A stretch of 64,000 nt of DNA from Diplonema papillatum (taxonomy: Eukaryota; Euglenozoa; Diplonemea; Diplonemida; Diplonemidae). The position numbers and the translations under genes were made by a program. The notes beneath the pieces were generated by a model, which did no database searches, was not told where the DNA came from, and saw only the letters and a list, made by a program, of their open reading frames with translations. Shown piece after piece: positions 17,153 to 29,300 of this stretch. The stretch lies in NCBI GenBank assembly GCA_030068145.1, contig JAPJBO010000016.1:372001-436000 (forward strand), written 5' to 3'. Positions within the stretch are counted from its first letter, which is position 1; each line of letters opens with the position of its first letter.

Positions 17153-18884
17153 TCAATACAATTTGGGGCTTCCCTAGCACTAGGGGGGTGATGCTTACTG
17201 GCATTTGGTTGGTGATAGTCACGCTCAACGGTGCTACCGCCGGACGCCATCCTGAAGCAAGGTAATGGTAGCGGAGGACGTGCGTCCGCAGGATTTGAAA
17301 TTGAAGGCGCAGGGAGGGTACCGGTGTTGCGTCTCTGCAATGCGTGGTGTGTTTGTGTCTTCCTCGTGCAGGCGTGGCAGACCGTAGACAGGCCGTTTCC
17401 GACCGGGTGAACCCAAGGGGCCGGCAGTCCAGCGGCAGGCTCAGTGCAAACTTGTCGAGTTGCCTGCATCTGCAGACACCCGAAGACTGTCTTTCGCAGA
17501 AGTCGTGCACACCGTTCACACCCCCCAATAAAAAAATAGGCGTTTTGGTTTGTTCGTTGTGCCGGTGGAAGTTGCTGTTCGATTTTCGACCAGCGTCTTA
17601 ACCCGCCGAACACGCGTTCCAGCAATCATAATATGGGACTGTACATATTTCAAAAAATCTCGATAAGGGAAGCACTCGAGTCGGGAAAATATCCCTTCCT
17701 CACTTAAGTGCTTCCGGTAAGATTCTATATACTTGTTGTCTGCCACTACGAAGAGGACTGACAGCAGTATTGGCAGCAGAAACTTCGCAAGAAAAAAGAA
17801 GAAATGTGAAAAAAGTAGAGGCTTTCCGTGTTATTGCAGAAAAACACAGACCCCCATATCTGAGGCAGCCACGAGCGGACGCCGCTAAAGCCAGTGCTGG
17901 AGTTGATATTTCTTTTGGTTGCGGGGCGTCAAGGTGCAAAGCTCTTGTTTTTTTTTCTTCTATTTTTGCCACGGGGCAATGCCTTTGAGCCAGCCCCTTA
18001 TTTCCTGGGACTGCGTTGAATTGCCTGCTGCTGTCTGCCGCAGTCGATCAGCAGTCTATCACAGGTGCAGATCATCGCCACAGGTGCATCGCCTTCTACT
18101 CCGAACAATTCCAAACTATCACAGGCTATCAGCAGTCCATCATCAAGAGGTGGAACGGCCCAGTGCCTATAAAATTCGGATGACCGCACAGCAGCCTTGC
18201 GGACTTTCCCAAGACCGCGTCAGTTTTTTCCTGGAGGAGAGAATGGTGCTGGTTTTGAGGAAAGGCGAGAAATTTGCGGTGGTTTCCGTCGGTCTGGTAG
18301 TGCATGCTACTTTCTTTTACGCTCGTCTCTTTTTCTCTACTTCAATACTGTACGTACTCTTTCACTCTTTTCGGTGATCAATGTCGGCAGGCATTTTCAC
18401 TTGCGTCCCTTTTTGTTTGTGCGCATTTCCTTCAAACCTGTTTCGCTCATCTAACGGGAGTGAGGATAGTCGGCTGCCATCGAATGGTTTTTGTTCTTGA
18501 CAAATTGCATACACAAAAAGACGCCCGCGACCGACACCACGAACACATTCGCAATGCATCCCAGTGGACCAGTGTGGGCGGGCCAGTGTAGTCTGCCTCC
18601 AAAAGGGCCCGTGCGAGAGGCTGCCGAGGAGGCGACCGAATCGCGGCCGAGCGAGAGAGAGTCTGCCACGATTGGTCGGGTGAGCCTCAGTTCAGCCACC
18701 GTACACGAACAGTGTTCGTGCGTGCCGGGTTGATCGACTCCAATTATTGCATTGTTTTGAACAAGCACCTGCTACGCAGCGAATACTCGACCAGAAAGGT
18801 CAAAAGTACTGCTCATGTGGGATTTCAACACCCTTTTGGCGGTCTTTTTGGCGTTACAGGCCCAACCGCGCAACGAGAGGCTAG
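17153..18884. other. Long gene-less stretch
   Basis: Frames of 60-160 codons on both strands lack recognisable domains and consistent composition. A fragment near 17800-17850 (AGAAATGTGAAAA ... GAGGCTTTCCGTGTTATT) resembles family I. Nothing else supported. Confidence 0.45.
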
Positions 18885-19057
18885 ACTCCGCCTAGAAGGG
18901 GGAGGAACAAAGCCACTGCAAAGTGAGTCTTTGCCGTTGAACGCTTAAGCGCCACTAAACCCAGATTACTGTGTTTTTGTGTTCGTGTGGCCTCTTTCGA
19001 GATTTTGCACCTGGCGCTCTCCTTGAGGATACCTGTAAAGCAGGTGCTTATTCAAAG
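18885..19057 (+). repeat. Dispersed repeat family A, copy 3
   Basis: CGCCTAGAAGGGGGAGGAAC ... GCAAAGTGAGTCTTT ... TTGAACGCTTAAGC ... GTAAAGCAGGTGCTTATTCA. Diverged. A short inverted tail fragment lies upstream at 18755-18790. Confidence 0.65.
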
Positions 19058-20602
19058 AATTCCGGAGTTGGGGCTTGCACAAGCACAAGTAAACGAAATG
19101 ACGAACAGATAACTGAGCAATGGTGATGAAAAATGACGAGGCAACCTTTTCTTGACCTTCGCGTGTACAGGGTATAAACTTCTTTGCACTAATAAAACGT
19201 TTTTTGACGTGTATGCCGGCCCCGAAACCCTGTCTGTGCGGCCGAAAACGGGCCCTAAACGGTTTTTGGCGGGTTAAGTGGAGGTAAAGGGGCCTCAGAA
19301 GGCCCACAAGTGGGCCCAGATGGGGTTTCGGGGCCAGTAGGGGGGGACGGCGAAAAGTATTTTATTAGTGCAAGGGGAGGGGGGGGGGGGGGGGGGTTTG
19401 GCATCGTCTCATATTATATCCGACGAATACCGAACACTTGTGCTCCCCAGGTTAAATAACCCCGTCGCTATCCCGAAAACATCGTAACTTCACTCCTCGC
19501 TTGGCACCCACCCTTGTAACACGATATTCGCGTAGGCATTCTCGCAGCAACCCGGTCCACAAGGGTACCGCCACAAAACTGTTAAAAAAGACAGGCGCTT
19601 CGTTCTGTGTGGGTGCCGGTTGATCGTTTTGCGACGATTGTGACAAACACACCGAATCACTGCCTGACCTTTCTACTTTCAATTTTTGCATCATCCGCGA
19701 CGGTTAAGACGAAGCAGCAGACGGAGCCAGTATACGCATAGGAGGAGGATGTATTTAGTGAAAAAAAGACGTGGCTTCTTCTTAGTGCGCACAGCCCGTT
19801 TGTTGTGCGCGTGTGTAGTTCGTATTTGATAGGTTGTAACACGATACGCTGCCAACCGTCTCTTTTTTAATGATGACAAACGCAGTTGTACATAAAGAAA
19901 AGCGGGAGAATGCACAGAAAGTAACACTGTCTTAGACAACTACAGAATGGGGGTCACTTCTAAGAGCGAAAAGCCCGCTTTGTTGGAACGCTTACACACC
20001 CGGAGCTGCACCCAGACTTTTTGCCTGTGGATTTTTGGGACTGTTGTGTTGCAGCATGCAGAGAGTCCATGCCAATGAGCGGCTATCGCCAAGTGTTCCA
20101 CGTGAAGGTGCGATGGTTGGTGAAACAATATAGAGCCGCCGGTCAACCATGATGCTGTTCAGGGACCTAGATTTCTTCGATTGAGCAGGTCTCTGGGGCA
20201 GGGCTCGACAGAGTCGAACGTTGCATCTGTCTGCGACAAGACCCGCGAGAGAACGCACAGCACGGCTGGTTGATAAGAAACGATGACTTGCGGTGTTTCG
20301 GGGACCATAGGGTGAGACGAGCAGACGCCGCAGATGCCGAGCGAGTCAAGTGCTTGCCGAATCGCGGTCCAAACCCGATGATTGTATCACAGCGTGTTTC
20401 AAGACATCAAATCGATACGTAACGTTTACATCGAGCTTCGGGTACGTTGAAAGGCGAGTCACACTTCGGAGTCCGCTTCTTCGGGGTCCTCGGGTCGCTC
20501 GAAGCGACGTCGATTGCCTCCGCCTTCTGTACTTCCTGTTTTGTGCCCTCTTGCACCGTGAGTCGATGCAATCATCCCACGTCCTTCCGGGCCGTCGTTG
20601 GT
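19058..20602. other. Gene-less stretch
   Basis: A G-run of about 20 lies at 19378-19397. A weak family A fragment is visible at 19975-20040 (TTGGAACGCTTACACACCCG). No gene supported. Confidence 0.45.
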
Positions 20603-20650
20603 TCCCGTTTCCATGTTTTGGAAAAAAACGGATGGGAACGCGTTTACATG
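20603..20650. repeat. GTTTCC palindromic repeat, copy 3 (short)
   Basis: CGTTTCCATGTTTTGGAAAA AAACGGATGGGAACGCGTTTAC matches 2843-2890 with one change. Confidence 0.8.
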
Positions 20651-20685
20651 TACACTTGCCTTCCTAGTGCGGAGGAGAGAGGGGG

Positions 20686-20934
20686 TCAGCTGACGACGCA
20701 GCCACAATCCTTTTCGACTGTGCCTATTTTGAAGCGCTTCCAGAACGCCTTGTCCCGGTGAAAGCTGAAGTCGCTGCTTACGTCCTGTCCCGCGTTCTTC
20801 AAGATGCAGGCCTCACCGCCCGGGTGCGACGACACAAAGTCCGACACATCGTACACGTTGCCTTTTGCGATCAGCCACAGGTCGTTCTTCTTGAAATGTG
20901 CCGCTATTTCCTCGCTTGTGTAGACAGGCCCCAT
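20686..20934 (-). CDS. Small cytochrome b5 with C-terminal CaaX box
   Basis: A complete 82-residue frame from ATG 20934 to TGA 20686-20688, almost nothing but a cytochrome b5 fold. It begins YTSEEIAAHFKKNDLWLIAK (the usual b5 helix and strand), has VYDVSDFVSSHPGG with haem ligand H37, and ends FSFHRDKAFW with the second ligand H59 followed by FKIGTVEK. The 22-residue spacing between ligands is slightly shorter than in microsomal b5. The protein has no C-terminal membrane helix. It ends C77-G-C79-V-V-S, a CaaX box of the farnesyl type with an extra Cys that could be palmitoylated. This would tether an electron carrier to membranes by lipid rather than by a tail anchor (inference). Single exon; no neighbour suggests a partner reductase. 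Confidence 0.9.
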   Translation of the reverse strand: MGPVYTSEEIAAHFKKNDLWLIAKGNVYDVSDFVSSHPGGEACILKNAGQDVSSDFSFHRDKAFWKRFKIGTVEKDCGCVVS

Positions 20935-23900
20935 GCTTGATCGACCGCGTCAACAACACACCATCTGCACCCCGATATAGAGAATCTAGAGAACACGGGA
21001 ATGCGGATGTGCGTGCGGCTGGGGGAGCGTATTTTTCGTTCTTTTGATATAGTAGGTTCCTCGAGAAAGGAGAGGAGGGAATTCAGGCACAGCGGGGATG
21101 GATGTGCGTGGAGGGTGTTCGGAACCTGTAAGTAAGTAAGTAAGTAAGCTAGTGGTTTCAAGTAAAACCTGACTTTACCCTTCGTTGATTGACGAGAGAA
21201 AGACGAGTACTTGCGCAGGGACTATCTCTCCGCACGCTGTGACTGAATGCATTCATTCATGCTTCGGAGGTGCGGAACGGACCGGCACATACTGTTTCAG
21301 GATCCTCGGCAGATGCGCGGAGCTTCTCAGCAAACAGTAATTGCTTGCCCGTTCGTGGGTCGGGTCATCTGTTCTTCTTCTTCTCTCGTTCATCACTTCG
21401 TCTCCGCTATATGCTGCGTGCCGCCTGTCTGACGCGGGCCGCTTCATTGTACTGCCCTGTACCCGTCTGCATCGCGCCTGCTCGTTTTCCCGGCCCTGTG
21501 ATCCGATGGCAGGCTTGACCAGGGAGTGTCGCGCATCAGCTTCCCCTCGTTTGCATTCCTTGCGCCCAAGGTGCGACAACTCGCTTTGGATATTGGATAC
21601 GCCACGCGGAAAACTGACACAACCGCAACACCGTCTTCCCCTGCTCGTGATTCACAGCTAGGTTCGATGACCCCGGGCGAGACGCCCCGTTGACGGTTCG
21701 CACCACGCACTTTCCTGCGCAATTCAGGTAGCACTCGTGTTCTCTGCCGGTACGAAGAGGAATGGATTGACTTGTTTTTTCATTGCTGCCTTCTTTTTAC
21801 CCTTACTTGTTCTTTTACCTTCACTTTCCGCGTCGAGACGGGTCCTCCGAGAAAGGCCGAAAGAAACCGGGACAAAGAGCGGGCGCCCGGGATAGAACCC
21901 GCGGGACAACCGCATTCTCAAGTGCAGTCAGCCCTGGATCGTAGTCAACGGCAGACGTGTCTTCAGACGCATAGGTTGTCCGATTCCCGCTGGCGCCTAC
22001 GCTACAGTCGCACCTCCTTCCCTTTTCCCAAGTCCGTTAGAGGGCTGACGACTACTACTCCACTACTTCTTCAGTTTTGCTTCTTTGATACTTTTTCAGG
22101 TGTGGAAACCGACAACAAACGGGGAGGCCCCGTCACGCTGGGTGTGCACCGTGAAGAACGGGCTTTCTCCAACAGACCTGTATGCTTGCTTTGAGGGTTA
22201 ACCCCTTACGGACGGAGGAAAAAGGTCGTCGTGTAAAGATTAGAACTTCGCCTCGAGGTCTCCCGGGGTGAAGAGAGACTCCTTCGAGCCAAACCCAAGA
22301 GAGCGTTTTCTGGAAAGCCGGCGCATCGAAGAGGTTCGCGGCGGCAGGAAGTGTTGATCCGTCACGACTTCACTCTGAAGGCGAGAGCCACGCTTGGCGC
22401 TGGGGGTCTTGACATAATTTTTCCGATCAACGTCCGCAAAGGGTTAAACGGGGAAAGATGCTGAGATGGTTGCAACGAACGAGGAGAGAGCCATATTTAT
22501 AAAGCAAAGAGAAGCGAAGTCCAGCAGCTGGATTAACCATGCCCGAGGTGCCCACTTCCAGGCAGCAGCCACATGCCATCCGCCACCGCTGTGTCGAAGC
22601 GCGCATTGCTATGAAACTAGATATCTTCTTTGCAGAATGGTTCCGAGGTATCACCAACTTCCTTTACCAGCATGGTGTCGCCTCCTGCGTTGCATCGGAG
22701 ACATTGGGCAGTCTGGCCCCAGTCCCACTTGCGTTCTCTTCGTCGCTGCGCGGTTGCAAGAGAGAGAGAGAGAAAGAGTACTGGCCTTCTACCCCAGATT
22801 GTCGCAGTCTCTATCCTTGTTCACCTATACACCGCAGGCGGTCTCCTAGGCGACAGTCCACACCAACTCCTAGAAAGCAGTCCAGACAAAACACGAACAA
22901 GAACATAACATTGTTTGATAGTCTGGGAAAAGGATGAAACATGTAGTGGCCAGTCAACTACCTCACTGGCAAAGAGCTGGAAAAAGACGCTGAAAGACAT
23001 GAAACACGCGAACCGGCTCTCGATCAGACGGAAGTCTAAACAGCCAGGCGTTTCAGAGTTGTCAGCCTTAGACGATGGTGACGACCGTTCATCGAATAGA
23101 GCAAAGAACAGGGTTCGAAGCAGGGCACCCGGCGTGTTTCTCTGACTCAGAGAAAACCGCGAGCTTGCTTACCCGTCCGTTTGTTAAAAACCCCAGGAAA
23201 ACAGGGTGTTGCGGGTGGACTTGGGCCTCAAGTCAGCTTCAGATGCGTGTTCTGGGGGCGCACGGATTGCATGCCCGCATGCACAAGGGGGTGATCGTAC
23301 TTGGATCGCGTTGTCTCCAACCATAATACTACGCTCTTCTTGTTGTAACTCACCCGTGACGCATAAAACTCTACTGTGGCCGGAGGCCGTTTCTTATTTG
23401 ATGGTGTGGCAAAGAGAATAAGAGAATAGACGGTTTATAGTTCTGTCGTTTCTGTTTTGCTTGCTTCGTTGTTTGGAGAAAGGTTGGGCAATCCTCTCGG
23501 CAGCGTATCGCCCAACCGTGAACGAGGGTTTCCTGGCGCAGGTGCTTGTTTCCGGGGTGAAAGCTTGCTTCTGCCAGAGCCAGCCACACCTGCCAGAACG
23601 AGCCAAACCAGCCCCACCAACCCAAGCCAGAGCCAGCCAACATGGGCAGCACACAAAGCAGAGCCAGCTGCATCAGCCAGAGCCAACCAAACCAGACAGA
23701 GCAATGATAAAACGGGCAAAGCTCTCAGAAAACACCCAACTTCATCCGCAAAAACGACTCTTCCGATCCTTCCTTTTTGCTTTCGTCGACCGAGGCATGT
23801 TGATGTGGCCCACAAATATATCCACGGTAACCTCTCTCAGGGTAGAGCTCGTGCTTCAGGAATGGAATAACCCGCATTGCAAATGTGCTCTCCGTAAGCA

Positions 23901-23939
23901 GTTTGCCGGTCTCCGGGCGTCTGCGCTTGCCAGCTGTCG
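20935..23939. other. Long gene-less stretch
   Basis: No supported gene over 3 kb. Contents: a short (GTAA)n run at 21128-21149, a family D copy at 21185-21235 and a small GAGAGA run at 22760-22775. Frames on both strands are short and low in consistency. Confidence 0.45.
21185..21240 (+). repeat. Dispersed repeat family D, copy 2
   Basis: GAGAGAAAGACGAGT ... GCAGGGACTATCTCTCCGCA, diverged from the copies at 7868, 28160 and 56522. Confidence 0.55.
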
Positions 23940-24186
23940 ATGTAAGGCGAGCCACTTTTGGGAAATACTCGAGGGGCTGCTTTGTGCTTACTTCGAAGGA
24001 GGCTAGAGGGGGAGAAACAATACAACTACAAAGTGGGTCTTTTTTTGTTAAACGCTTACGCCCGCCACTAAACCCAGATTTACCTGTGTTTCGTGTGGGC
24101 TACAGCACATTTACCTCCTTTGATCTTTTGCAGCGGGCAGCCTCCTCAAGTATTTCCTACAAAGCAGGTGCTTATACAAAAAAAAA
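23940..24186 (+). repeat. Dispersed repeat family A, most complete copy
   Basis: About 245 bp from GGAAATACTCGAGGGGCTGC through TTCGAAGGAGGCTAGAGG, AATACAACTACAAAGTGGGT, TTAAACGCTTACGCCCGCC, GTGTGGGCTACAGCACATTT and CAGCCTCCTCAAGTATTTCC to GCAGGTGCTTATACAAAAAA, ending in an A-run. A defined head, no coding capacity and an A-rich 3' end suggest a SINE-like retroposon. No clear Pol III boxes were found. Confidence 0.8.
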
Positions 24187-26089
24187 CATTTGTACTGGCT
24201 GAAAGGTGCCGAAACCTGTACGAGGGCGTGCCGACCTGTTCTCTTTCTCAAGTCGAAACAGAGCGAGGTGCGGGCATTGCGCGCCCGCTGCAATGCACCC
24301 ACTGTGCTTTGGCAAGCGACGTAGCAGTAAGTAGTTAAGTAGCTATAGTAGTAGTGAGCCGTTCTAGTCCGGGAGCAAGTCAGGAAGAAGAACGGAGTAG
24401 TCTTTACAAACGAACGAGTGGCTTAAGGTGGCCGCTTGAGCGGCGCCGATCCGAGCGCACACAGCAGCAGTGACGCGTCGGCAGTATTTGCACTTCAGGA
24501 TGGGGCTGAGCGTCGACGGCTAGCGAGTGTCAGCAGAGGGTGCAGTGGTCGGAGCCAACTGTTGGAGAAAAGAGAGTGTGTCCTGATCGTTCGCTTTTTC
24601 CTCACCAAAGGGAGAACGAGAGGGTAACAGGGATGCCGTAAAATCTTTCCGACTCTGGCATCCGTGAGCACTGCACACGTTGAAGAGGTCTGAGCAACTG
24701 TATGTCGTAGCAGTATTTGCATACTTCCTAAAAAAAAAAGGAGAAGGAAGAAATGTGAAAAATGACCGCCCGTTCTGGAAACGGAATGACGACGTAGCAA
24801 TCGTCGCAGAGGTGGGCAAAGCTCGGATATCCACGCCGACAGTCGTTGATTGCGGGCCCTTCATGGAGCCAAGAGGCCCGGGTCCAGTGACCCAGGCCAA
24901 TCTAAGGCCAACGTTGCAGCATGACCATTTTCTTACGCCAAACCCCTTGGTGGCCACGTCAGAAAAGACCGTCGGAAACGTTGGGAAATTATGTAAACAT
25001 GTTCCAGGGCGCACCAACAAAATTGCGTAGGACTCCGACGTCAGAGAGGTGAAGCTCTTAGGTTGGAGAAAGCCGAACTTCTGCAAGAATGGCACAAAGA
25101 CGTGCAGCCGAGGTTGCATTCACACGCCACTCGCCGTCATAAAAAGAACTACGCACTCTGGAGCGGAGGGCTCTCTAGGGGGTAGCTTGCAGTGCACTTG
25201 ACTCCAAGGAGCCATCCCCTTCCCGTCTGCGCTTCTTTTTTTCCTCAAGACGACAGTGGCAAAGGGCAGAGCGGCACCTGTTGGCTTCTTCAGCCAGTCT
25301 CGTCGCTACCCTTCGACACGGGCAGTAAACTACTGAGTTCGTGGCGCCGGGGTTGGGAAGACGGCAAATTCCAGATGGCTCGATGCCTCGCCTTGTTGCT
25401 CTCGTGTTTCTGTCGACAACTCGCCATTCGTCGCCTCCTTCCCCGAGGACCACGAGCTCCAACCCGAGGGCAGTTGATTCCTTTCGGCAGATTTTCTCTA
25501 CCGACGGAAGTTGTTTGAGCGAGCTTTTGTTTTTTCTATTGCCATAATTGAAGTGAAAGTTCTAGTAGGGGGGCTTCGCCCTCCGGTGGAAGAAAACGGG
25601 TCGATTTCCCAGACCAGCTTCGTCTAAAAGGGGTCGATCCTGTTGCCGACGGCGGACACACAACGTGCACAGAACGTGCAAGGATGTAGTGGTGCGTGGC
25701 CGACGGTCCAACGCTTCTGTTTGCATATTGATTCAAATGGGTGCGCGAGCTTCTCCGAAGAAGGCCCATTACAAACGCCTCTGCTTGCAATAGAACCGGT
25801 TTCGAATAATAACCACGGCCCTGAACCTGCATGCGCTCAAGGAGGCTGTATTCCAAGGGTTCGAACGAATCTGCTTGTCCGGTTCTGAATAATACATAAC
25901 CTCGACCAAGGAACGTGCAAGCGTTCAAGGAGTAGTCACTGAACGTGCAAGCGCTCAAGGAGGCTGTCTAAGTCTTGTGTGTCCCAAGGGTCCGATGTTC
26001 GCTTCTGCCGGCCACCAGTGGGCGCCTGTGGTGATGGTTCGTTTGTTCGGGCTGGCTTGATTGACGCAAACACAGGAGGTCTTCGCGGA
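24187..26089. other. Gene-less stretch with small repeats
   Basis: A doubled GAACGTGCAAGCG(T/C)TCAAGGAG lies at about 25910-25965 with related pieces at 25820-25850. No gene supported. Confidence 0.45.
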
Positions 26090-26355
26090 CGATCATACTA
26101 CTTTCACTCCCGTTCGCCCGCTGTTTGGCCGGGCGACCACTGTAAAATGAGTGGTCAACCACTGCCCGACCCATTGGTAAAACGAGTGCTCGACCAGTGG
26201 TCGACCAGGGTCGAACACTGTTTGGCCCATGGGCGACCACTGTAAAATGAGTGGTCGACCACTGCCTGACCCATTAGCGACCACTGTAGAACGAGTGCTC
26301 GACGATCAGTGGTCGACCACAGGTCGACCACTGTCTGGCCCATGGCCGACCGCTC
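26090..26355. repeat. GGTCGACCACTG imperfect tandem repeat
   Basis: Three to four units of about 60-100 bp built from GACCACTGTAAAATGAGTGG and CGACCACTG/CAGTGGTCG, strongly self-complementary. It overlaps the apparent 3' end of the HECT reading frame. Confidence 0.8.
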
Positions 26356-29300
26356 TAAAAACGAGCGGGTTGCTGCGTTCAACGCCGCATACCTCGCGGT
26401 GTACGGGCGACGGAGACGACACTTGGCTGTTGGTCTTCGATAGCGGCGGATGCGTGGGCGGATGGATGATACGAGACACCCTGGGGTTCGGAGGTGGGTC
26501 GGTCTGGGGGGTGCCCGAGTCGTCGAGACCGACAGGGCTCAACAGCCCGCTTCGCTTGAACTTCGGCGCCGGCCCGCCCCTCTGCGCATCGAGCGGCACC
26601 GGGCCGCCGGCGTCGCGGCCGTCGCCGGAATTGGTCGACGAATGCAAAGCCGGCCTCTGCGAGGGCCCCGCTTTTTGGGTGGAGGGGTCCGCCTTGGCCA
26701 GCACGTCGCCCGACGCGGGAAGCTGCTCAGACGGCCCTTCGGCTTCCATCGACCCATGCCGAGACTTTCCGTCGGAGGCAGCATCGCCCAGGCTGGGCAA
26801 CCCGGCGCCGCCGGCGTCCATGAACAACTCGTCCGGCGCTTGCTCGGCGGGCAGAGCGACCTCCGAGCTCTCGCTGCCGGTGGGCGGGTCCGAGCGGTGG
26901 CTCGACGACTCTTCGTCGTCGGTGCGTTCCGGGTCGCCTGAGGCGGCGGCGGCGCCGCCGTCCAGCTCGTTGTAGTCGAGCTCGTAGCTCGCCGAGTTGA
27001 GGATCGCGGCGGTGAACCGGTCCCGCAGCACGTCCCGGAGGCGCTCGCACGTCGCGACCTTCTCCTCCTCCGTGAGCACGCTCCAGCACGCCTTCTTATC
27101 GTACACCGTCACCGCGCTGTTCAGCTTCGCGCCTTTCCTGTCATACCACGGACTCGTCGATCCAAACATAAGGGCTTCCATGTAATTCGGCAGCTCCAGA
27201 ACGTTGTCGCAAGTGTGCGAGACGGGAAGTCGGAGCAAGCTGCGAGGGGGAATCTTAGTTTGGTGTTTGGACAGAACACTGCCTCTCATACGCGATTGAT
27301 GGTAGCATCAAGCCTGCTCCGAAGAAGATGTTGCAAGGAAAAGAAGGGTGGGAAAATCTTCGTTTCGTGTTAGGCGCTACTTGCCTCTCATGTATGTTTG
27401 ATACTAGTCATCATGTCTTCTTCGCAGGTTGCGGTGACAAGCTTCTCATTTTCTCCAACAGTTCATGTTTGGTAAAAGAAATAGTGCAAGATGTCATACG
27501 AGCTGTCGAAATCCCTTGCGGCAAACACAGTGTAAGGGAGAACGATGAAGATGGGCTCTTGTTGCGGGTGCGCAGGCAGCAAGCTCCGTCCGGTGAGGAA
27601 TCGTATGAACTGTCGTTTGCGCTCGGCCTGTTTGCATTGTAGAAATAGATAAATTCGATCAGGGCATTATTCATGTAGGTTGGGTGAGGTAGTTCACCGG
27701 GAAGTAGTAGTAGTAGTTTGAACTTGCTTTGCAGCAACATCCTGAGAAGCTTACCGGGAAGTAGTAGTAATTGCCGAGGCGCAGGGGGACGTCACCGGCT
27801 TTGACTTCTCTGTACTCTCACGAATGGGGACCATCCCGACTGTCCAATCGGTCGCGAATGGTTTGTGTCATGAACAGCAAGACATTTCCCTTGCGCTTGG
27901 GGGAAAATCTTAGTTTAATGTTTAGGCAGAGCACTGCCTCTCATGCATGGTTGATTCCCTTGCTTTTGGGGGGAGATATTTCTTGGGTATGAGCGCGTGG
28001 GGGGGTGCATGCACTTGAACGCTTACGCCCGCCACGAAACGCACGAGACTCAGCTTTACCTGGGCTTCGTGCGGCTACGGCTCATTGCCTCCTTTGAAAC
28101 TTCGTAACCAGCAGCCTCCTCAAGTACTTCCTACGAAGCAGCTTGGTTTGGTTACACAAAAAAGAGAGAGACGAGTTAGAGTGCAGGGACCATCTCTCCG
28201 AGGAGTATCCGGTCGCCCCACTACTATCCCGTACTACTACGGCGGGCGCAAGTCGTTGCGCCGTGGGCGCGGAGCGAGCCGTTGCCCAGTCAAAGATGAT
28301 TGTTGCACCGATGGCGGCGCAGCCGGGGGCGAAAAGAATAATGCAGAGAGTGATACGTACCTTGTCGGCTTTCCCTACTCCAAAGCCCTCGTCGATCACG
28401 TCCCAGAGCACCTGACGGAACAACTTGTTGTGTTCAGCCCCTGCGAAGTCGTCTGCTTCGACGACGCGGAACTCGTCTCGCACGGAGAAGTCCGACGTGC
28501 CGTCATCGTAGCGACCCTGCAGCATCAAGGACAGCTCCCTCGCGGAGCACTGTTTGTACGGGAACACGCTCGCCATCCCGGTCGAGTGGAACCCCCACGA
28601 GAACGCGCACATCTGGCTGTATATGTCGTCACAGAGCACCGTCTCCGCCCGATGCTCCAGATAACCCTCTGCGGACGTGTCCTCAGGAAGCTCGTCGGTG
28701 ATCAGCAGCTCCCTCAGCTTCTCCCGCGGCATCGACTTCACCCTCCCAGCCATCTCGGGATACACTCCGTGCAGATCCGCGACTGTGGGCGCGTACTCCG
28801 GCCAGGCGCGGAGCAGGTTGAAAAAGACCGGCGGCAGCCCCAAGTTGATGGTCACCCCGTTGGCCGCCGCCTGCGCGACGGTCCAGCCGGCGAACCCGTA
28901 CGAATCGAGGAGCTCGCGCTCTCGGCCGGTCGGCGGCGTCGAGAAGTCGCCGTGGTCCTTGAACCACGTCGCGCCGGCGGGGTCCTTCTGGAACAGGGGG
29001 ACGGCCTGCCTCTTCAGGGAGAGGGACGCGTTGGGGCACGCGGCGGGGCTCGGCTCGCTGAGTTTGACTATGTAGCCTGTCACCGCGCCGTCGACGCCGG
29101 TTTCCCGGGTCACCTGCTGCACTTCGGCTTCGAAGGTGGCGACGTCGCCGGGGAGGCCGCGGAAGGTGAGGCGGGACCACAGCGGGATTTCGGGCAGGAG
29201 GGCCGCCTGCTTCAGCCCCTTGCCCGACTTCCCCCGGGCCGGGCCCAGGGGGCGGATCGAGGCGGTGCTGCTGTCGCGCTCGAGGGTCGCGGAGCACTGC

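Noticed and set aside
27771..27805. Possible extra HECT exon on the minus strand encoding VPLRLGNYYYFP before a GTAAGC donor
   Set aside because: Phase does not fit between exons 2 and 4 together with the proposed exon 3, and the intron would be too short.
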